Source: Zizania palustris
Taxonomy: Eukaryota; Streptophyta; Magnoliopsida; Poales; Poaceae
Direction of reading: 5' to 3'
DNA length: 64,000 bases
Assembly (NCBI GenBank): GCA_019279435.1
Contig: JAAALK010000287.1
Coordinates: 25,544,162-25,608,161, forward strand
The notes under the pieces were generated by a model, which was not told the origin of the DNA, did no database searches, and worked only from the letters and a program-made list of their open reading frames with translations. Of this stretch, positions 23,973 through 35,815 are shown piece by piece. Every line of letters starts with the position of its first letter. The stretch's first letter is position 1. The translations under genes were made by a program, and so were the position numbers.

Positions 23973-25892
23973 TGAAGGCGCGCGCGGATGCTGGTCGACC
24001 AATAAAAATTGATGTGACTATACACACGGTCGCATTAGATCTACTAAAACTCTACAGTTCGTAATTCTATGTTTGTGCCAGTGTGTGAAAACTTTTCGTG
24101 TATGGACACACGTACGTATACGCACCTTAAACGTGTGAAATGTCCTAGTTAATTTGCCCAAATGTATCTGGTATAAAGGCCGTACGTGACAGCCTACGGG
24201 CTGCCTACTGCACAAAAACTACGTACGGTGCGTGCAGGCCTGTACATTCTATAATTTGCGGTGCCAATTTTAACTACTTTGTGTGCTAGTATAATAAATT
24301 GAGGTTGTTGAGGTTGACATGTGCATTATTTCTGAGTTCTTCATAATTGTTAATCTTCAACGGATACTTTAAAAATCAAGTCTATATATATACACAAATG
24401 TTATTATATACTACGGGTATAACTATTCTACTGAGAAAAAAATAGTACTCAATTACTATTCTACTTAAAAAATCTACTACTGAAAATAATCGGTATATAA
24501 TAGCTATTTTACATACATAGTGTAGAATAACACTCTCGTATATATTAGTATCAATGATCTAACTATTACTGTTAACTATCTAATTTAATAGTAACAAGAT
24601 GAATACTGTCAACCATTAAAAAGCCGTGGTCACAGATTTAGTAACAATAGTGCTCTATCCAGGGTGTTCTAAGATTTGCAAAAAAATGATGGTGTAGTAA
24701 AAAATATTTCAAACAAATATAACATTCAACTGATATTATTTGCAACACTATGAATCGTGCGGCGGATTATCCCAGGCGCGATTACAGTGTGGCCACGTAG
24801 CGGCAGTACACGCCGACTCGATGCGACGATAGATACCCATCGAACAGGTGACACAAAGCTAAGCACGCATGCATCCATCATCCATGCAGCGCCTAACAAG
24901 CTGCATGCATGCTGGCCATATTGTTCTGATCGCCATGGATTGGCTTAAGATGAACAAAATCGTACGTGAGGCGAGGCGACAGGTCAGGTGGATTTACGCG
25001 CGCCGGCTACTGTCCGAAAGGAACACACCGAAAGACTTCGGCTGCCCATGTCACGCTCGATCCCATTCAGCTCTATACCTTTTCGTACATATTTGATATT
25101 TGTTCCGGTCACTGCACGTCACAGGCCTACTTAGCTCTACATTTTCTATGAGCAATACTCTGATAAAAAATATATGGCACTTTAGATATGTCATTGTCTA
25201 AAATAATTGGCATACACGTACTCGGTTTCATCCATAATATTATATCTACCCTGGGCTCATCACCATCACCGCCACGTCGTAGCCCTGTTGAGATTAACCT
25301 TGATGGCGTTTTACACAGATTTGAATATTTGATCCAACTTCTAAAATTTCGACTAACAGTAACTTTTAAAATAAAACCTAGTTAAACAGTAAAAATGATA
25401 TGAAAAACTTTATCTTGAAAATGCTTTCCCGTAAACTCTTAAAAATGAATAATCTTATAAACATCAAGTATATATTTCTTACCTGCAGGGAGTTTTTACC
25501 TTTTTGGTTGACCTCGTTTCAGGAATTTTCCGTTTTGTACTCCCGCGTGTGCAGCGCTAACTTTAATTTCCGTAGATCCTCTGTACGATTGATATAATTG
25601 ACAGTGGAATTTTCATTTTGTACTCGCAATGAACGGCCTTACTCGAGAAAATAGCCAGAGCCTGAGCTGCATGCAGTGATGCCGTTCCGTACTGCACTCC
25701 ACAGTAATAAGATTTCTTCGCGTGTAACACGTACGTTATTTGAACGGTGGAGAAAAAAAGGATTTTTTAAAGATAGATGGGAGACGAGGAGATGCATGGA
25801 CACATACCTCCAATAATTGATGCTGCAGCCTCGTAAATTGATCAGCCCTCGCGTTTCACGTTCACGTCTCCGTCTTCAGCTTTGATTCTTTG
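23973..25892. other. Intergenic spacer downstream of MADS8
   Basis: The first few hundred bases are probably MADS8 3' UTR. A diverged copy of the 5.1-5.6 kb MITE-like repeat lies at 24385-24540. No gene could be supported in the rest. Confidence 0.5.
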
Positions 25893-27480
25893 ATATACAC
25901 TCTCAATCTCGGGGCTGAAAATCAATTAATTATTGTCTCAATAGCATTCCCTTATATGCGATGGGGATTTTCAGCCTTCCTGAGAGTGTTCATAAACAGC
26001 TTGACTCCATCAGGAGTAGGTTTTTCTGGGCTGGGCTTAATCGGCGGAAAAAATATCATATGGTCAATTGGGGGCAGCTTTGTATTCCAAAGGACTTCGG
26101 GGGCATAGGTTTTCTTGACACGCGGCTCATGAACAAAGCCCTTCTCAGCAAATGGATTTTTTATTTAGTTAATGGGAAACAGGGCGTTTGTTATGAGTTA
26201 CTTCGGAGAAAGTATGGGGTTCATGGGAGTACCTTTAATCTGCGAGTGGGTAAGGGTTCCTTCTTTTGGTCCAGTATCATGAAGACTAAGGAGTAGGTGC
26301 AGAAACAGTGTATGTTCAGATTAGGCAATGGTAAAAAAATACTTTTTTGGGAGGATTGTTGGTTAGTCGATCTCCCCCTTAAAGTCAGGTTTCACAACTT
26401 GTACGATGTCACTCGCTATCCCTGCATGACCGTGGAGGAGATATGGCAGGATAATTGGAATATTCAGTTTAGAAGGACGATGTCCACAGCTGAGAACGAT
26501 ACTTGGTTGATTCTAAGAAATATGATCTGTAACCTCGAGATAACAAATGAGCCTGATCAGGTTAGTTGGGGGTTAAACAAATCTGGGTTCACAACTAAGT
26601 CTGTGTATCATTGGCTCGCCTTTAGAGGGGTCCGAGATGAGTTCTATCGATTTGTGTGGCGCGGTGTGGCCCCCTTGAAGGCAAAAATTCTTTTGTGGCT
26701 GACCTTAAGAGGTCTTATTCAGGTGGGGGATCAACTTAGAAGGAGGAATTGGCCTGGAGATCCTAATTGCGGCCTGTGTAATCGGCTGGAAACGGTTGAC
26801 CACCTCATTTTTGAGTGTGCACCTTCTATGTTCATTTGGTGTTTTGTTAGAGATGGTCTTGGGTGGACCAGTAGTCCAACTCGGGGGTTCATATTCTTGA
26901 CGTGCTGAGGCGTTGTGTTAGTAATAAATGGAAAAGTGTTAATATGGGAATTATTGTTGCGGGGGTTTGGGCTATATGGTTGAACCGTAATGATCGGGTA
27001 TTTAACAATAAGATTTCGGATAATGTGTTGACCTTGCTTTATAAAATGGTTTGCTATTTGTCTCAATGGAAGAACCTTGGCGCGCCAAGTCGTTGAAAGA
27101 ATGCCTTTAGCAGCGTGCGTGCTACTCGGAGGATCCTGGTGTTCTGGCTCGAGTTCCGGTTACTCGTTTGTTAACTTCTTTTAGCTGGTTGCTGCTGTTA
27201 TGGTTGATCTTATTTTGGGCAAACTTGTGAACTGATGTTGGTTGTTTCTATTGTGGGCGGTCGGTGTCCTGTGTTTTGCTTAAGTTCGGTAGTTCTTGGT
27301 CTCAGGAGTCTGGCTTGCCTCAGTTATCTAGTGTTTTGGTTGCTGTGGGGGTCTTGTGTACTCCGGATGGCCACTGGTAATCCTAGCTTCAGACTTTGTG
27401 CTGTTTCCTGGCTTTCCGAATAAAGCCGGACGTAACCTCAGTTATGTCTTTTTCAAAAAAAAAATATATACTCTCAATCT
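25893..27480 (+). mobile_element. 5'-truncated L1-type LINE with target duplication
   Basis: The element is flanked by a 17-bp direct repeat, ATATACACTCTCAATCT at 25893-25909 and ATATATACTCTCAATCT at 27464-27480, with one mismatch. It ends in a short poly(A) (27455-27463). The coding relic reads as the C-terminal end of a plant non-LTR reverse transcriptase: WGQLCIPKDFGGIGF, then the zf-RVT cluster CGLCNRLETVDHLIFEC. The missing 5' part and the A tail are the signature of target-primed reverse transcription. Confidence 0.88.
25961..27096 (+). pseudogene. LINE reverse transcriptase C-terminus, broken
   Basis: The frame from 25961 meets a TAG at 26294-26296. It continues in the same frame to 26908, through the zf-RVT zinc-binding region. 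It then shifts, and the tail (GVWAIWLNRNDRVFNNK) is read in another frame to 27096. The catalytic reverse transcriptase part (YxDD) is not present. It is a dead copy. Confidence 0.85.
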
Positions 27481-28079
27481 AGAGTTTATACGATAAAATA
27501 GAGTAATTTAAATTTTTATTTTTGGTTTAAAATAAAATCCAAATAACTCAACTAAATACAGGTAATCTATCATAAATTAAAAAAATTCTTAGCCTTAGAC
27601 AACTTCAACAAATTGTCTGACAAGTATCTTGATTTCAAGATTGAAATGGTCTTACAGACGTGATGCCCATCTAGTAGTTGGAAGTATAAATGGAGAAAGC
27701 GTCTTTGTCAAATATCTTCTAGGCCTTGAAAAGAAATGAAAATTAGATGCAATATTAATTGCACGTGCTTCACCACGTGTTTTGTGCAGAGCATCATATA
27801 TATATACCACAAGTACCGCAAAGGTTGTAGAGATGTAATATTTGGTTTTGCTAGAAAAACGACGATACATTTTTTTTGCATAATTCCAATCACTTTATTC
27901 CGCTCCATCTCATCTCTTTTGATTTGATATTTCCTTGTGTGTAAATTAATTTGTGCTATGTTATCCTTTCACTGAATTAGATAGGTGATTAATCGTTTTC
28001 ATCCATATGTAATAGGACATAGGTACTTGAAAAATATAGCTTAAGATTCACTTTAGACTCTCTCTATATATTATATATA
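27471..28079. other. MITE remnant and spacer
   Basis: 27471-27562 resembles the MITE of 11560-11737. The LINE appears to have inserted within it. Nothing else can be supported up to the Helitron-like border. Confidence 0.4.
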
Positions 28080-29160
28080 CTAGTGAGAGGCCCGTGCGTT
28101 GCAACGGATGCATAATTTTAATGGCAATATATTTAGAACATGATATATTTGTCGAACACATTTGTTTAGTAATATTGCGACGATAAGAAACAAAGTAATA
28201 TATTATTCTTCAGAACAATACATTTGTGTTTCTCATGTAATAATTGGAGAATGTCACGATAATTAGGTTTGCAATGATGGTATTATTACTCATAGGAAAT
28301 GAACATCTCATAAGCAGATAAGCTAGAGATAAATCAGGTTTAAACCATGCACATCCTATATCAAATTCATGAACCAGATGTGCCTAAATGCTACAGCATA
28401 AAAATTTAGATAGGTACAACAGTGGTATCATTAGCAGTAAGAAATAAAAACAGTTCATTAAGAAACAAAAAACAATTATTTTCTAATATGGTTCAAATTT
28501 AATCGAAAAAATATAAACTTAATAAGGTGGATGAACAAAATTATGATTAAACAGTGGTTGCACAGCGAAATTCTTAAACAAAACAGCACATGTTTAATCA
28601 GCATAAAAATCAGTAAAATTATTCTGAATTTTTAATGACTTCAAAAATTTCACTCTCTAATTTAAATAAGACGTTGGTCTTATAAAAATCAGGAAACATC
28701 ATAGAAAAGCTCTAAAAATTCTCATAAAATTCAGAATAATACTACTGAATGTGATGAAATTTACAAAATTATACCCGCATCAATCTTTATTTTATCTGAT
28801 TTTTGGGCATTTTTCTTATTTTCCAGAGGATAAATAAAACAATAAATCAATTTTCCACTCCTCCGGCCCGAGAGCGATAGCGGCGAGCGCGAGCGGCGAG
28901 CCGTGCGATGCGGCGGAGCGGCGCGCGGCGGCGGCCACCGGCGGTCGGCCGCCACCGGCTAGCTCGCCGGAGCACCGCGCTCACCCTCGGGTGAGCGGGG
29001 CTCCGTCGAGCTAGCCCGGGCGGCCAAAACCCGAGGTCCCGAGAGGGTTCGCTAGTCGCTTCCCGGCCTCCGGCGAGCGGCGGCGCGACGACGGAGGGGT
29101 CCCGGCGAGCGGCGGCGCCACGCCCCGAGAGCGAAGGTGAGCCCGACCCCTCACTATTAG

Positions 29161-29192
29161 TTTAGGGTTAGGGTTAGGGCCTAACCCTAACC
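29161..29192. repeat. Telomere-like inverted motif
   Basis: TTTAGGGTTAGGGTTAGGG is followed at once by CCTAACCCTAACC, forming a palindrome inside the GC-rich part of the Helitron-like region. The units are mostly TTAGGG rather than the plant TTTAGGG. Confidence 0.7.
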
Positions 29193-29599
29193 TTCGGTTT
29201 TTTTATTTTGATGTTCTGATTTCCTCTTCTCTCTTACCCGAAGGTGGACCCTGCCCAAGTGAGCGGCGGCGCGACGACCCGACGGCGGTGCGGGCGAGCG
29301 GCGGCGAGCGACGGTGAGCGGCGTTAGAGTAGGGTAGGGTCTGAGCAGAGGGAGAGAGAAGAGGGGAGGGGGGGCGCGCGGTCGAGGCGGGGGAGGGGGG
29401 CGCACGGTCGAGGCGGGGGAGGTCGCCTTGGTCCTGGCGGTTGCGTTGCACGCGGGTGCGCGTGGACTGTTGGCGTGCTGCGCGCGGACGGGAGGGTGGC
29501 GCGCTGCGCGCGGACGGGAGGGAGGCGCGCGCCGGGAGACGCGCGCGCGACGCGCGGAGCGGACAGACGAGTAAGTCCCCGCATTATATTTGTTAAGAT

Positions 29600-29781
29600 T
29601 GTTTATTAGGAAAATAATTAATTGTCTATCATATAGTAGTTATAATAATTAAATTTTTATACAAATAATATAACATATTATGTTAATAAAACCAGCTTCG
29701 TCGATATACATACGCCATTAACTATTTATTTTTCATTAGGAAATTAATTAACTGTCTATCATATAGTAGTTATAATAATTA
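29600..29781. repeat. Direct duplication of about 55 bp
   Basis: The block containing TGTCTATCATATAGTAGTTA and TAATAATTAA occurs at about 29603-29653 and again at 29734-29781, roughly 130 bp apart. Confidence 0.75.
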
Positions 29782-31785
29782 AGAAGTGTATTTAATAAAA
29801 TATCACTTGTATTAACTATTTATTTATATATTTTAATGATTAATTCGGTGGATTCTCTACCACTTAAAAATATTTATAGATGTGAAAGATAGCCCCACAA
29901 AAAATATTTTTTCTGTATAAAATATAACGATGGTTTGGTGTGGGGTGACGTCAGCGGATCTTCCCATGGATTCTGGTGGGCCCGGCCCATGAGAGTGGAC
30001 CGGAAGACAGGTGCAGCGAGGAACATGATGCGTAAGAGCATTTCATGCATGTCCTTTTCAACATAATTTTATTTTTAATGACAAAGAATTATTTAGAACA
30101 TAGTTTATTCAAACGTTGTTTAGTAATATCATGATGATAAATAGAATATTACAAGTGCTATTATATATTTATAATTATAAACATGACATAAAATTACATA
30201 AAAATGGATGTGAAATTCATATTACAAAGTTCCTTTCATCTAAGAAAAGGATATTTCTAGAATTTATAGTGAATCTAACGAAGCATATGTAAAATTCATA
30301 GTTTTACTTGATTTTTTAGAAATTGAAAGAACTTTGTGTAAAATTTATGTTTCTGTGTGATTTTTCAAAAATCTAAGGATTTTTTACACAAAATTCGTGC
30401 ATCTGCGCAAAATACAAAAATTAAAGGATTAAAATACAAAAATATAATTTTTTTTCTTTTTTCTTTAATTAAAGGATTTAAATATATTTGTTTTTAATAG
30501 AGCCCCTAAATTGAAGTATGTAATGTTCCTTAAAATAGAGAGCAAAAAAAAATTAATTTTGGGATCTTTTATTTTTTAGAGTCATTTATAGTATTTGTTG
30601 AAAATGATTTTTTAATTCTAAATGAAACTGTTTTTAGTAATCTATTTTTTTTGCGATAAGAACAGTGCAAACTTCAGTTGTTATTCATCTGACCTAGACT
30701 TTCTAGGTGGTAAAGATAAAAAAAATTATAATTTTATGTATGTGCGTTGGACATGTTAGTAATACTTGTTCGTATAGACTATTATAGTCAGAGAGGTCTG
30801 TGCTTTGCAACAGAATCTTATTTTATAATAGGTTTTTTATTTCCGCGCAAAATACATAAATTAAAAGACTAAAATATAAATACAATTTTCTTTTTCTGGT
30901 TTTTTATTTACTTTTTTATTCTTTTTCCTTTTTTTCTTTTTTTTCTTTTCCTCTTTTCTTCTTTTTTTTCTCACGCAATGAATCACATGCATGCAAGGGG
31001 CGGGCGGTTGCACAGCGGGCGGGGCGCGCACGTCGCGCTTTGATGGCCGGGCGGTTGCACCGGTTTCCGGTTTTTCCGGTTTTTTTAGGGTGGTTGCACC
31101 GGTTTTTTTAGGGTATAAATTTTGATTGGTTTTTTATGGGAAGTGAGAGGTGCGCTGTACGGAGAGGAAGGGCGGACGGACGAGTAAGTCGCCGCTTTAT
31201 AATAGTAGAGATATGTGTGTGTAAACTTATTCATCATAAGTACGACCATATTTGATATGAATGTACGGAGAAGAGAAACTATTCAGAACGTAAACAATTA
31301 AAGAATTGGAGAGTAGTTTTGTCCAAATGAGATCATCTGGAAGCGCCTCGGCGCCCTCCGATCTCAATCAGACGGCTGTGCGAGGGGGCTTCGCGCCGAC
31401 GAGACCCACTTCGCAGGAGGCTTCGGAGGGGCTTCGCACCGCCCGGTTCCAGTTTTGTCTACCAACGCAGAAACCATGATGAAGTAAACAAGGACCAACC
31501 AATCAGTTTGCACAGTTATGCACGCCACACCGGAAATAACCACCCATAAAGAAACCGGTTTTCCATGGTGAGTAACATTATCCTCTGCCTCCGGTAGATG
31601 GTAGAACGATTCCCCTATTTCAACAGCGCCCATCTCCCCGTGTATCGCCGTCTCCTCTCCTCGCGTTTTCAACAGCACGAAAGCGAAAAGCACAGGGAGG
31701 AGAAAGCGCAAACCTGAGCCGAGAAGGGGAGATTGTCCCCATCCTCTTCCTCCGGCGGCCGTCTCCTTCTGATTCCGGCGGCGGC

Positions 31786-32154
31786 ATGAGGACGGCGGGG
31801 GAGGCCGACCAGTCGAGGGCGATCTACGAGCTATGCGCGCTGCTGCTGACCATACTCCGGTCGCCGGAAGAGGGGGTCCGGGCGGTGGGGCGGCCGTGGC
31901 CGCGGCGGGTGACGGCGGCGGGGTTGGCGTCGATGCTGCTAGGCGCGTCCGTGGCGCTGATGCTCTGCGGGTCGGTTACCTTCATGCTGGGATTCTTCCT
32001 CATGCCATGGGTCATCGGGCTCGCCTGCGTCTTCCTCTTCGTCGGCTTCGTCACCAACCTCTCCGGGATCGGGAGGGCCATCCTCAAACCCGAGGCCGGC
32101 GCCGGCGCGGGCGCGTGCTCGTCCTCGCCGAAGGTGGCCTCCACATGTACGTGA
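31786..32154 (+). CDS. Small two-helix membrane protein, unknown function
   Basis: This uninterrupted 122-residue frame starts MRTAGEADQSRAIYELCALL. It has a basic stretch GRPWPRR (about 36-41), followed by two adjoining hydrophobic segments, about residues 43-65 and 66-92 (SVTFMLGFFLMPWVIGLACV). An Ala/Gly/Ser-rich tail follows. Basic-then-hydrophobic topology suggests insertion in an endomembrane or organelle membrane. The start follows a GC-rich leader with CGGCGGCGGC just before the ATG. I recall similar uncharacterised plant proteins with the MPWVIGL motif but cannot assign a role. The gene stands alone between the Helitron-like block and a gene-poor spacer. Downstream splice-like sites near 33200 suggest that the 3' UTR may be spliced. 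Confidence 0.65.
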   Translation: MRTAGEADQSRAIYELCALLLTILRSPEEGVRAVGRPWPRRVTAAGLASMLLGASVALMLCGSVTFMLGFFLMPWVIGLACVFLFVGFVTNLSGIGRAILKPEAGAGAGACSSSPKVASTCT

Positions 32155-34125
32155 TCTTGGCCGTCTAGGGCTCCTACATGTTTTTGGGCGGGCAAAAAGT
32201 CCTCTCTTCCAGATGTTTGGGTTAGTCAGGATTTGAATTCACTGTGGATTCAGGAGCAATCCGAGTTCAATGCGAGAATTGTTTGGGTTTCTTGGCTCAA
32301 TCAGTGTTCAATGCACAAAATTGAGTGTCTTTGATTAAATTATGCCCATGTCTGAAGCATCTGTCACCCTTCCCACGCTTTTCTGGTTTCTGAATGTGAA
32401 TCATTTGTAGCTTCTGGATAGAAATTGTGATTTTTAGGATTGGTCTGGTTAAGTTCAGGAGGGCACCATGATAAGAAGGGTAAAGGGTGGCAATTGGTGA
32501 TTATTGACTGATTGTCGGTGCAAGACCACTTGAATTTTTCATCAAATGTTTTAGATCTCTAGTAAGATGTAGAAAGGCTAGTTATAGATTCATGTTGATG
32601 AACTATGGCAATTAAAGGGACTAAATTTGTGCCACCGAACACTAACACCGACCATATGAAATTAAATGGGGGAAAGGAGTGGTAAACATATGAAGTCAAA
32701 AAAGGCCATACAAAAATGAAATAGGAGCATAATTTCCTGAGTGCTTGTTAAGTATAGGAGGCAAGAAAGCCAAACTTTATATCTTTGTTGCTTTCAATGG
32801 GAGGCAAGCTGAGTTTCTTAGGAAGAAAAGAGTATGAGAGGAGTAAGATGTAAGTATTGATAATCGAGCAGAAGAGCTTCTGGTTTAGCTTGACCTATCT
32901 TATCCCTTTCACCTTTGAGGATTTCACTGTCACTCCTACAATGCATCTAGAAAATTACTTTCCAATGGTTGTACAATGCATCTGGAAAAATTATGCTGAT
33001 ATAATTAATTCACCCTCAAGATCTGGTATTATAATAAAAAATCAGTTCATATATGATTTTGACACAATTCCTTTCATGTTTTTAAGAGTATATCACTATT
33101 ATCATCACTATCATGCTTTTAAGACTTGTTAGCTTTATGGCTTGCATAACTATCCAGTGTTATTGTATAACAAGAGCTTTGGATTGTCATATTCTGGCAG
33201 GGCATATATTTTCCAAGCAGCCATTCATGCAGATGTGAAGTTGACCCTGAAGTAGGCAACCATGGAGGTGTATACTGTATAGAAGCAGCGGAGTTTGGGC
33301 AAGCACTATACTGTTGCAGTGTTGCCATCCAATATTTTCCTTCCTAGACAACTTTTTACCATGCAATGCCGCACCAAGCTTAGGAGGTTTTATACTACAA
33401 CTAGGATGACACACCTTGACAGAATACTTTGTACATACGGAAAGACCAGTCTATTATTATTACATCGAATGTCTTATAATTGTTTCAGAATTGAATAGTT
33501 AATAATTTCCTTCAAGTTTGTATCTTGTTTTTGCTCAACTGGCAATTTGGCATTGTTTCCCTCCCGATTGTGCTGTTAGGCGCTAAACTTTCCTACTTTT
33601 GAGTTGAATGAATGTGCAATATGTACTCTAGCTTTCTTGTCCGATCTCATTGAGCTGCACTGCTGCATTTATTTCGGTTATGGTTAGCAGAGACAAGCCT
33701 AGGGTAATTAGGACTTGAGCCCTAGGTTTATCTTCCTAATCCCTTTTAATATTTTGTTAAAAAGTATGAAAATTTTGATGACACAAAAAATTGTATTGCT
33801 AAGTCCTAGGCCTACTCGACCGTGGCTTTGCCCCTGTCTGTCTCAGTTACTTAAAAGGCTATGTTTGGGAAAGGAGGATTTTTCTTGACTCCTGTTAGAA
33901 TTGAGCCGTTTGCATGAATTCCCGCATTCTAGACATGTCCTAACAATGAATCTTGTTAAGTCAATAAGATTTGAAAGTATTGTACCACCTGATTCCTGAA
34001 TCTAAAAATGGTTATCTGATTGCTACTGACAACTGTCCACACTGGAAGCGTTGTGTAGTCCCGAGATGGTCCGTGTGCAAACAACTCCAACGAAAGGGTA
34101 AGCGATTAGGTCAAAAGTATGGGTC
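32155..34125. other. Spacer, probably including 3' UTR of the membrane-protein gene
   Basis: No coding frame of weight. A plausible acceptor TTCTGGCAG/GGC is at about 33200. The sequence is otherwise AT-rich and unremarkable. Confidence 0.4.
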
Positions 34126-34671
34126 ATGAAAGCAAGAGGAGAGCAACCTGAGGAAGCAATGCTCATTGCCCTACCACAAGAAAGCTCAGCCACGTATCAT
34201 CGGCAAGCTGCTGCCAACGCCATATTAAAGTCCCCATCATTCAACACACATACACCACAAAATAGTTTATGGAAAAAACACTCGTATGAAACTACTAACC
34301 TTGAGGGAGGTCCTGAAGTAAGGTCCTTAGCAGTATTTCAGGCGAACACACGTCGTTCTGCAGATGGAATTCTCCCGGTCCAACAGGCATCAAATGCAAC
34401 ATCTGCACCACCATCAGGTTACAATGTCAGCAGTAATGTAAAAAAGAAAATGTTACAATGCCAGCAAAGAGGAATCTGTGCAGCGTGCACACCTACCAAA
34501 AAATTTTCAGACAAATTTAAACCAACTCTTAACAATCAGTCGACAAATACACAGCGGAAAGGGGAAACTGAAGGTAATCCCCTAGAGTTTTCGAGTAATC
34601 AGATATTCAGATCAGTTATCTACAAAAAGGAAAAGGATAAATCCACTAATCCAACTGGACATGTACCGTAA
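34126..34671 (+). CDS. Hypothetical 181-residue frame
   Basis: An ATG-initiated frame runs for 181 codons in a region of moderate base composition, where such length by chance is unusual but possible. The product is polar (MKARGEQPEEAMLIALPQES at the start), with Asn/Ser/Thr/Gln-rich stretches and Lys-rich clusters. It has no hydrophobic segment, signal peptide or motif that I recognise. It may be a real exon, a decayed gene or a chance frame in an untranslated region. I cannot assign a function. Confidence 0.25.
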   Translation: MKARGEQPEEAMLIALPQESSATYHRQAAANAILKSPSFNTHTPQNSLWKKHSYETTNLEGGPEVRSLAVFQANTRRSADGILPVQQASNATSAPPSGYNVSSNVKKKMLQCQQRGICAACTPTKKFSDKFKPTLNNQSTNTQRKGETEGNPLEFSSNQIFRSVIYKKEKDKSTNPTGHVP

Positions 34672-35153
34672 ACGAAGATTTGAAACAAAAAAATCATGCA
34701 GACAATAGCACAAGCAGTATTTGCAGCAGGCAAATCCACTTATACAGCAGAAGCAATAATAGGAGAGAATCTACTAAAAGTTGGCACATAGTAGTAACAT
34801 CTTATCACTGCTTACAGATTTATAATCCAATGTAATAGTGCATTAAGAAGTATACAATGTAGGGGGTTAGATGATTCCATCTCCATGGCAATAACCAGCC
34901 GGATCAGAGTAAACGAGGGAGATCAAACATTAGCTATTTTCAAATGCTGTAAACAATGATCCTGACTGAGATTTAACACCCATCGAAACCGCAGCACGGC
35001 AGCAACAACAATCGCCGGAGCAAAACAGAAACCACAATCAGGCAGCATGATCGCTGTCTAAGTCTGATACGCCTCTTAACAATATTCCATCACGAGATGC
35101 AGTGATGCAGCTCCAATTCCAACACCACGACATACTAGCAGCCGCAAAACTGG

Positions 35154-35427
35154 TTAGGTCAAAGGATCAGAGGAGAGCCGAGAGCCCACCTGTGAGAAGT
35201 TGAGGGGGTGGTTTCGTTCGCCGCCGTCGGGCCGGAGACGAAGACGAGCATGTCGCCCCGTCGAGCCGGACGGCTGGCAGTCGACGGTGTTGATCCTGTG
35301 GGCGCAGCGAATGAGGGGGAGGGAGGTGAGCTTCCCGGCGATATGGCGGCGGCTCACATAAACCTCCGCCCTCGAAGGCGAGCATGGAGCCCTCCCGGTA
35401 CCGCCCCGCCCGGTTGGAGTCGAACAT
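35154..35427 (-). pseudogene. Nuclear transport factor 2 (NTF2) relic
   Basis: Three minus-strand frames carry consecutive pieces of an NTF2 protein. FDSNRAGRYREGSMLAFEGG comes first. HIAGKLTSLPLIRCAHRINT, with VDCQPSGSTG, follows in the next frame. DMLVFVSG comes in the third, and LNFSQ returns to the second, ending before a GTGGGC donor-like site. NTF2 imports Ran-GDP into the nucleus and is about 120 residues long. The N-terminal VEHYY helix and the C-terminal FYVLNDIF strand are missing. At least three frameshifts and the missing ends make it a pseudogene. The 5' side holds a CCG repeat (35480-35503). Confidence 0.7.
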
Positions 35428-35815
35428 TCCGATAGCCCTAGTGTCTAGTGCTAGCTACACTGACGCCTCCATCTCCGCGCGCCGCCGCCGCCGCCGCCGC
35501 CGCCGGGATGGATCGCCGCGTTCGAATTGTAGGGTTTGAGTTTTGCGTCGTAACGACGCGACGGAAGAAGTTGCGGAAGATTCTAGAAAGGCCCGACAAT
35601 TCGCTTTTTTTACTGGAGTGATCCTTATATAGGAGCCCACAAAATACTTTAGTAAAAACGAAAAATATTTAGTATTACGTGTTCAATTTTAGTTCAGCCA
35701 AGGATTTGAATTTGATCTGAATTCAATTTATAAATGTAAGACGGCGAGGCATTGCATTCAAATATCCAAATTTCTCTTCAAAAATCCATTTCAATATATG
35801 ATCGAGTCCCAATTA

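Larger units (their letters stand above)
28080..31211 (-). mobile_element. Helitron-like non-autonomous element, possibly two nested copies
   Basis: Read on the minus strand, the unit begins TCTCTACTATTATAAAGC (from 31211). It ends CACGGGCCTCTCACTAG at 28080, preceded by the hairpin-forming CCGTTGCAACGCACGG. It sits between A and T as Helitrons do. A second, diverged 3' end (complement of AGAGAGGTCTGTGCTTTGCA) lies at about 30790. A second 5'-like segment (GACGAGTAAGTCCCCGC) lies at about 29567. Two related copies, or one copy with an internal duplication, are therefore likely. No Rep/helicase frame is present. The GC-rich block 28860-29575 has frames of low complexity only. Confidence 0.6.

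Noticed and set aside
31364..31711. 115-codon minus-strand frame with signal-like N-terminus
   Set aside because: It overlaps the promoter and leader of the membrane-protein gene, has no recognisable domain and shows repetitive Pro/Ala ends. Chance is more likely.
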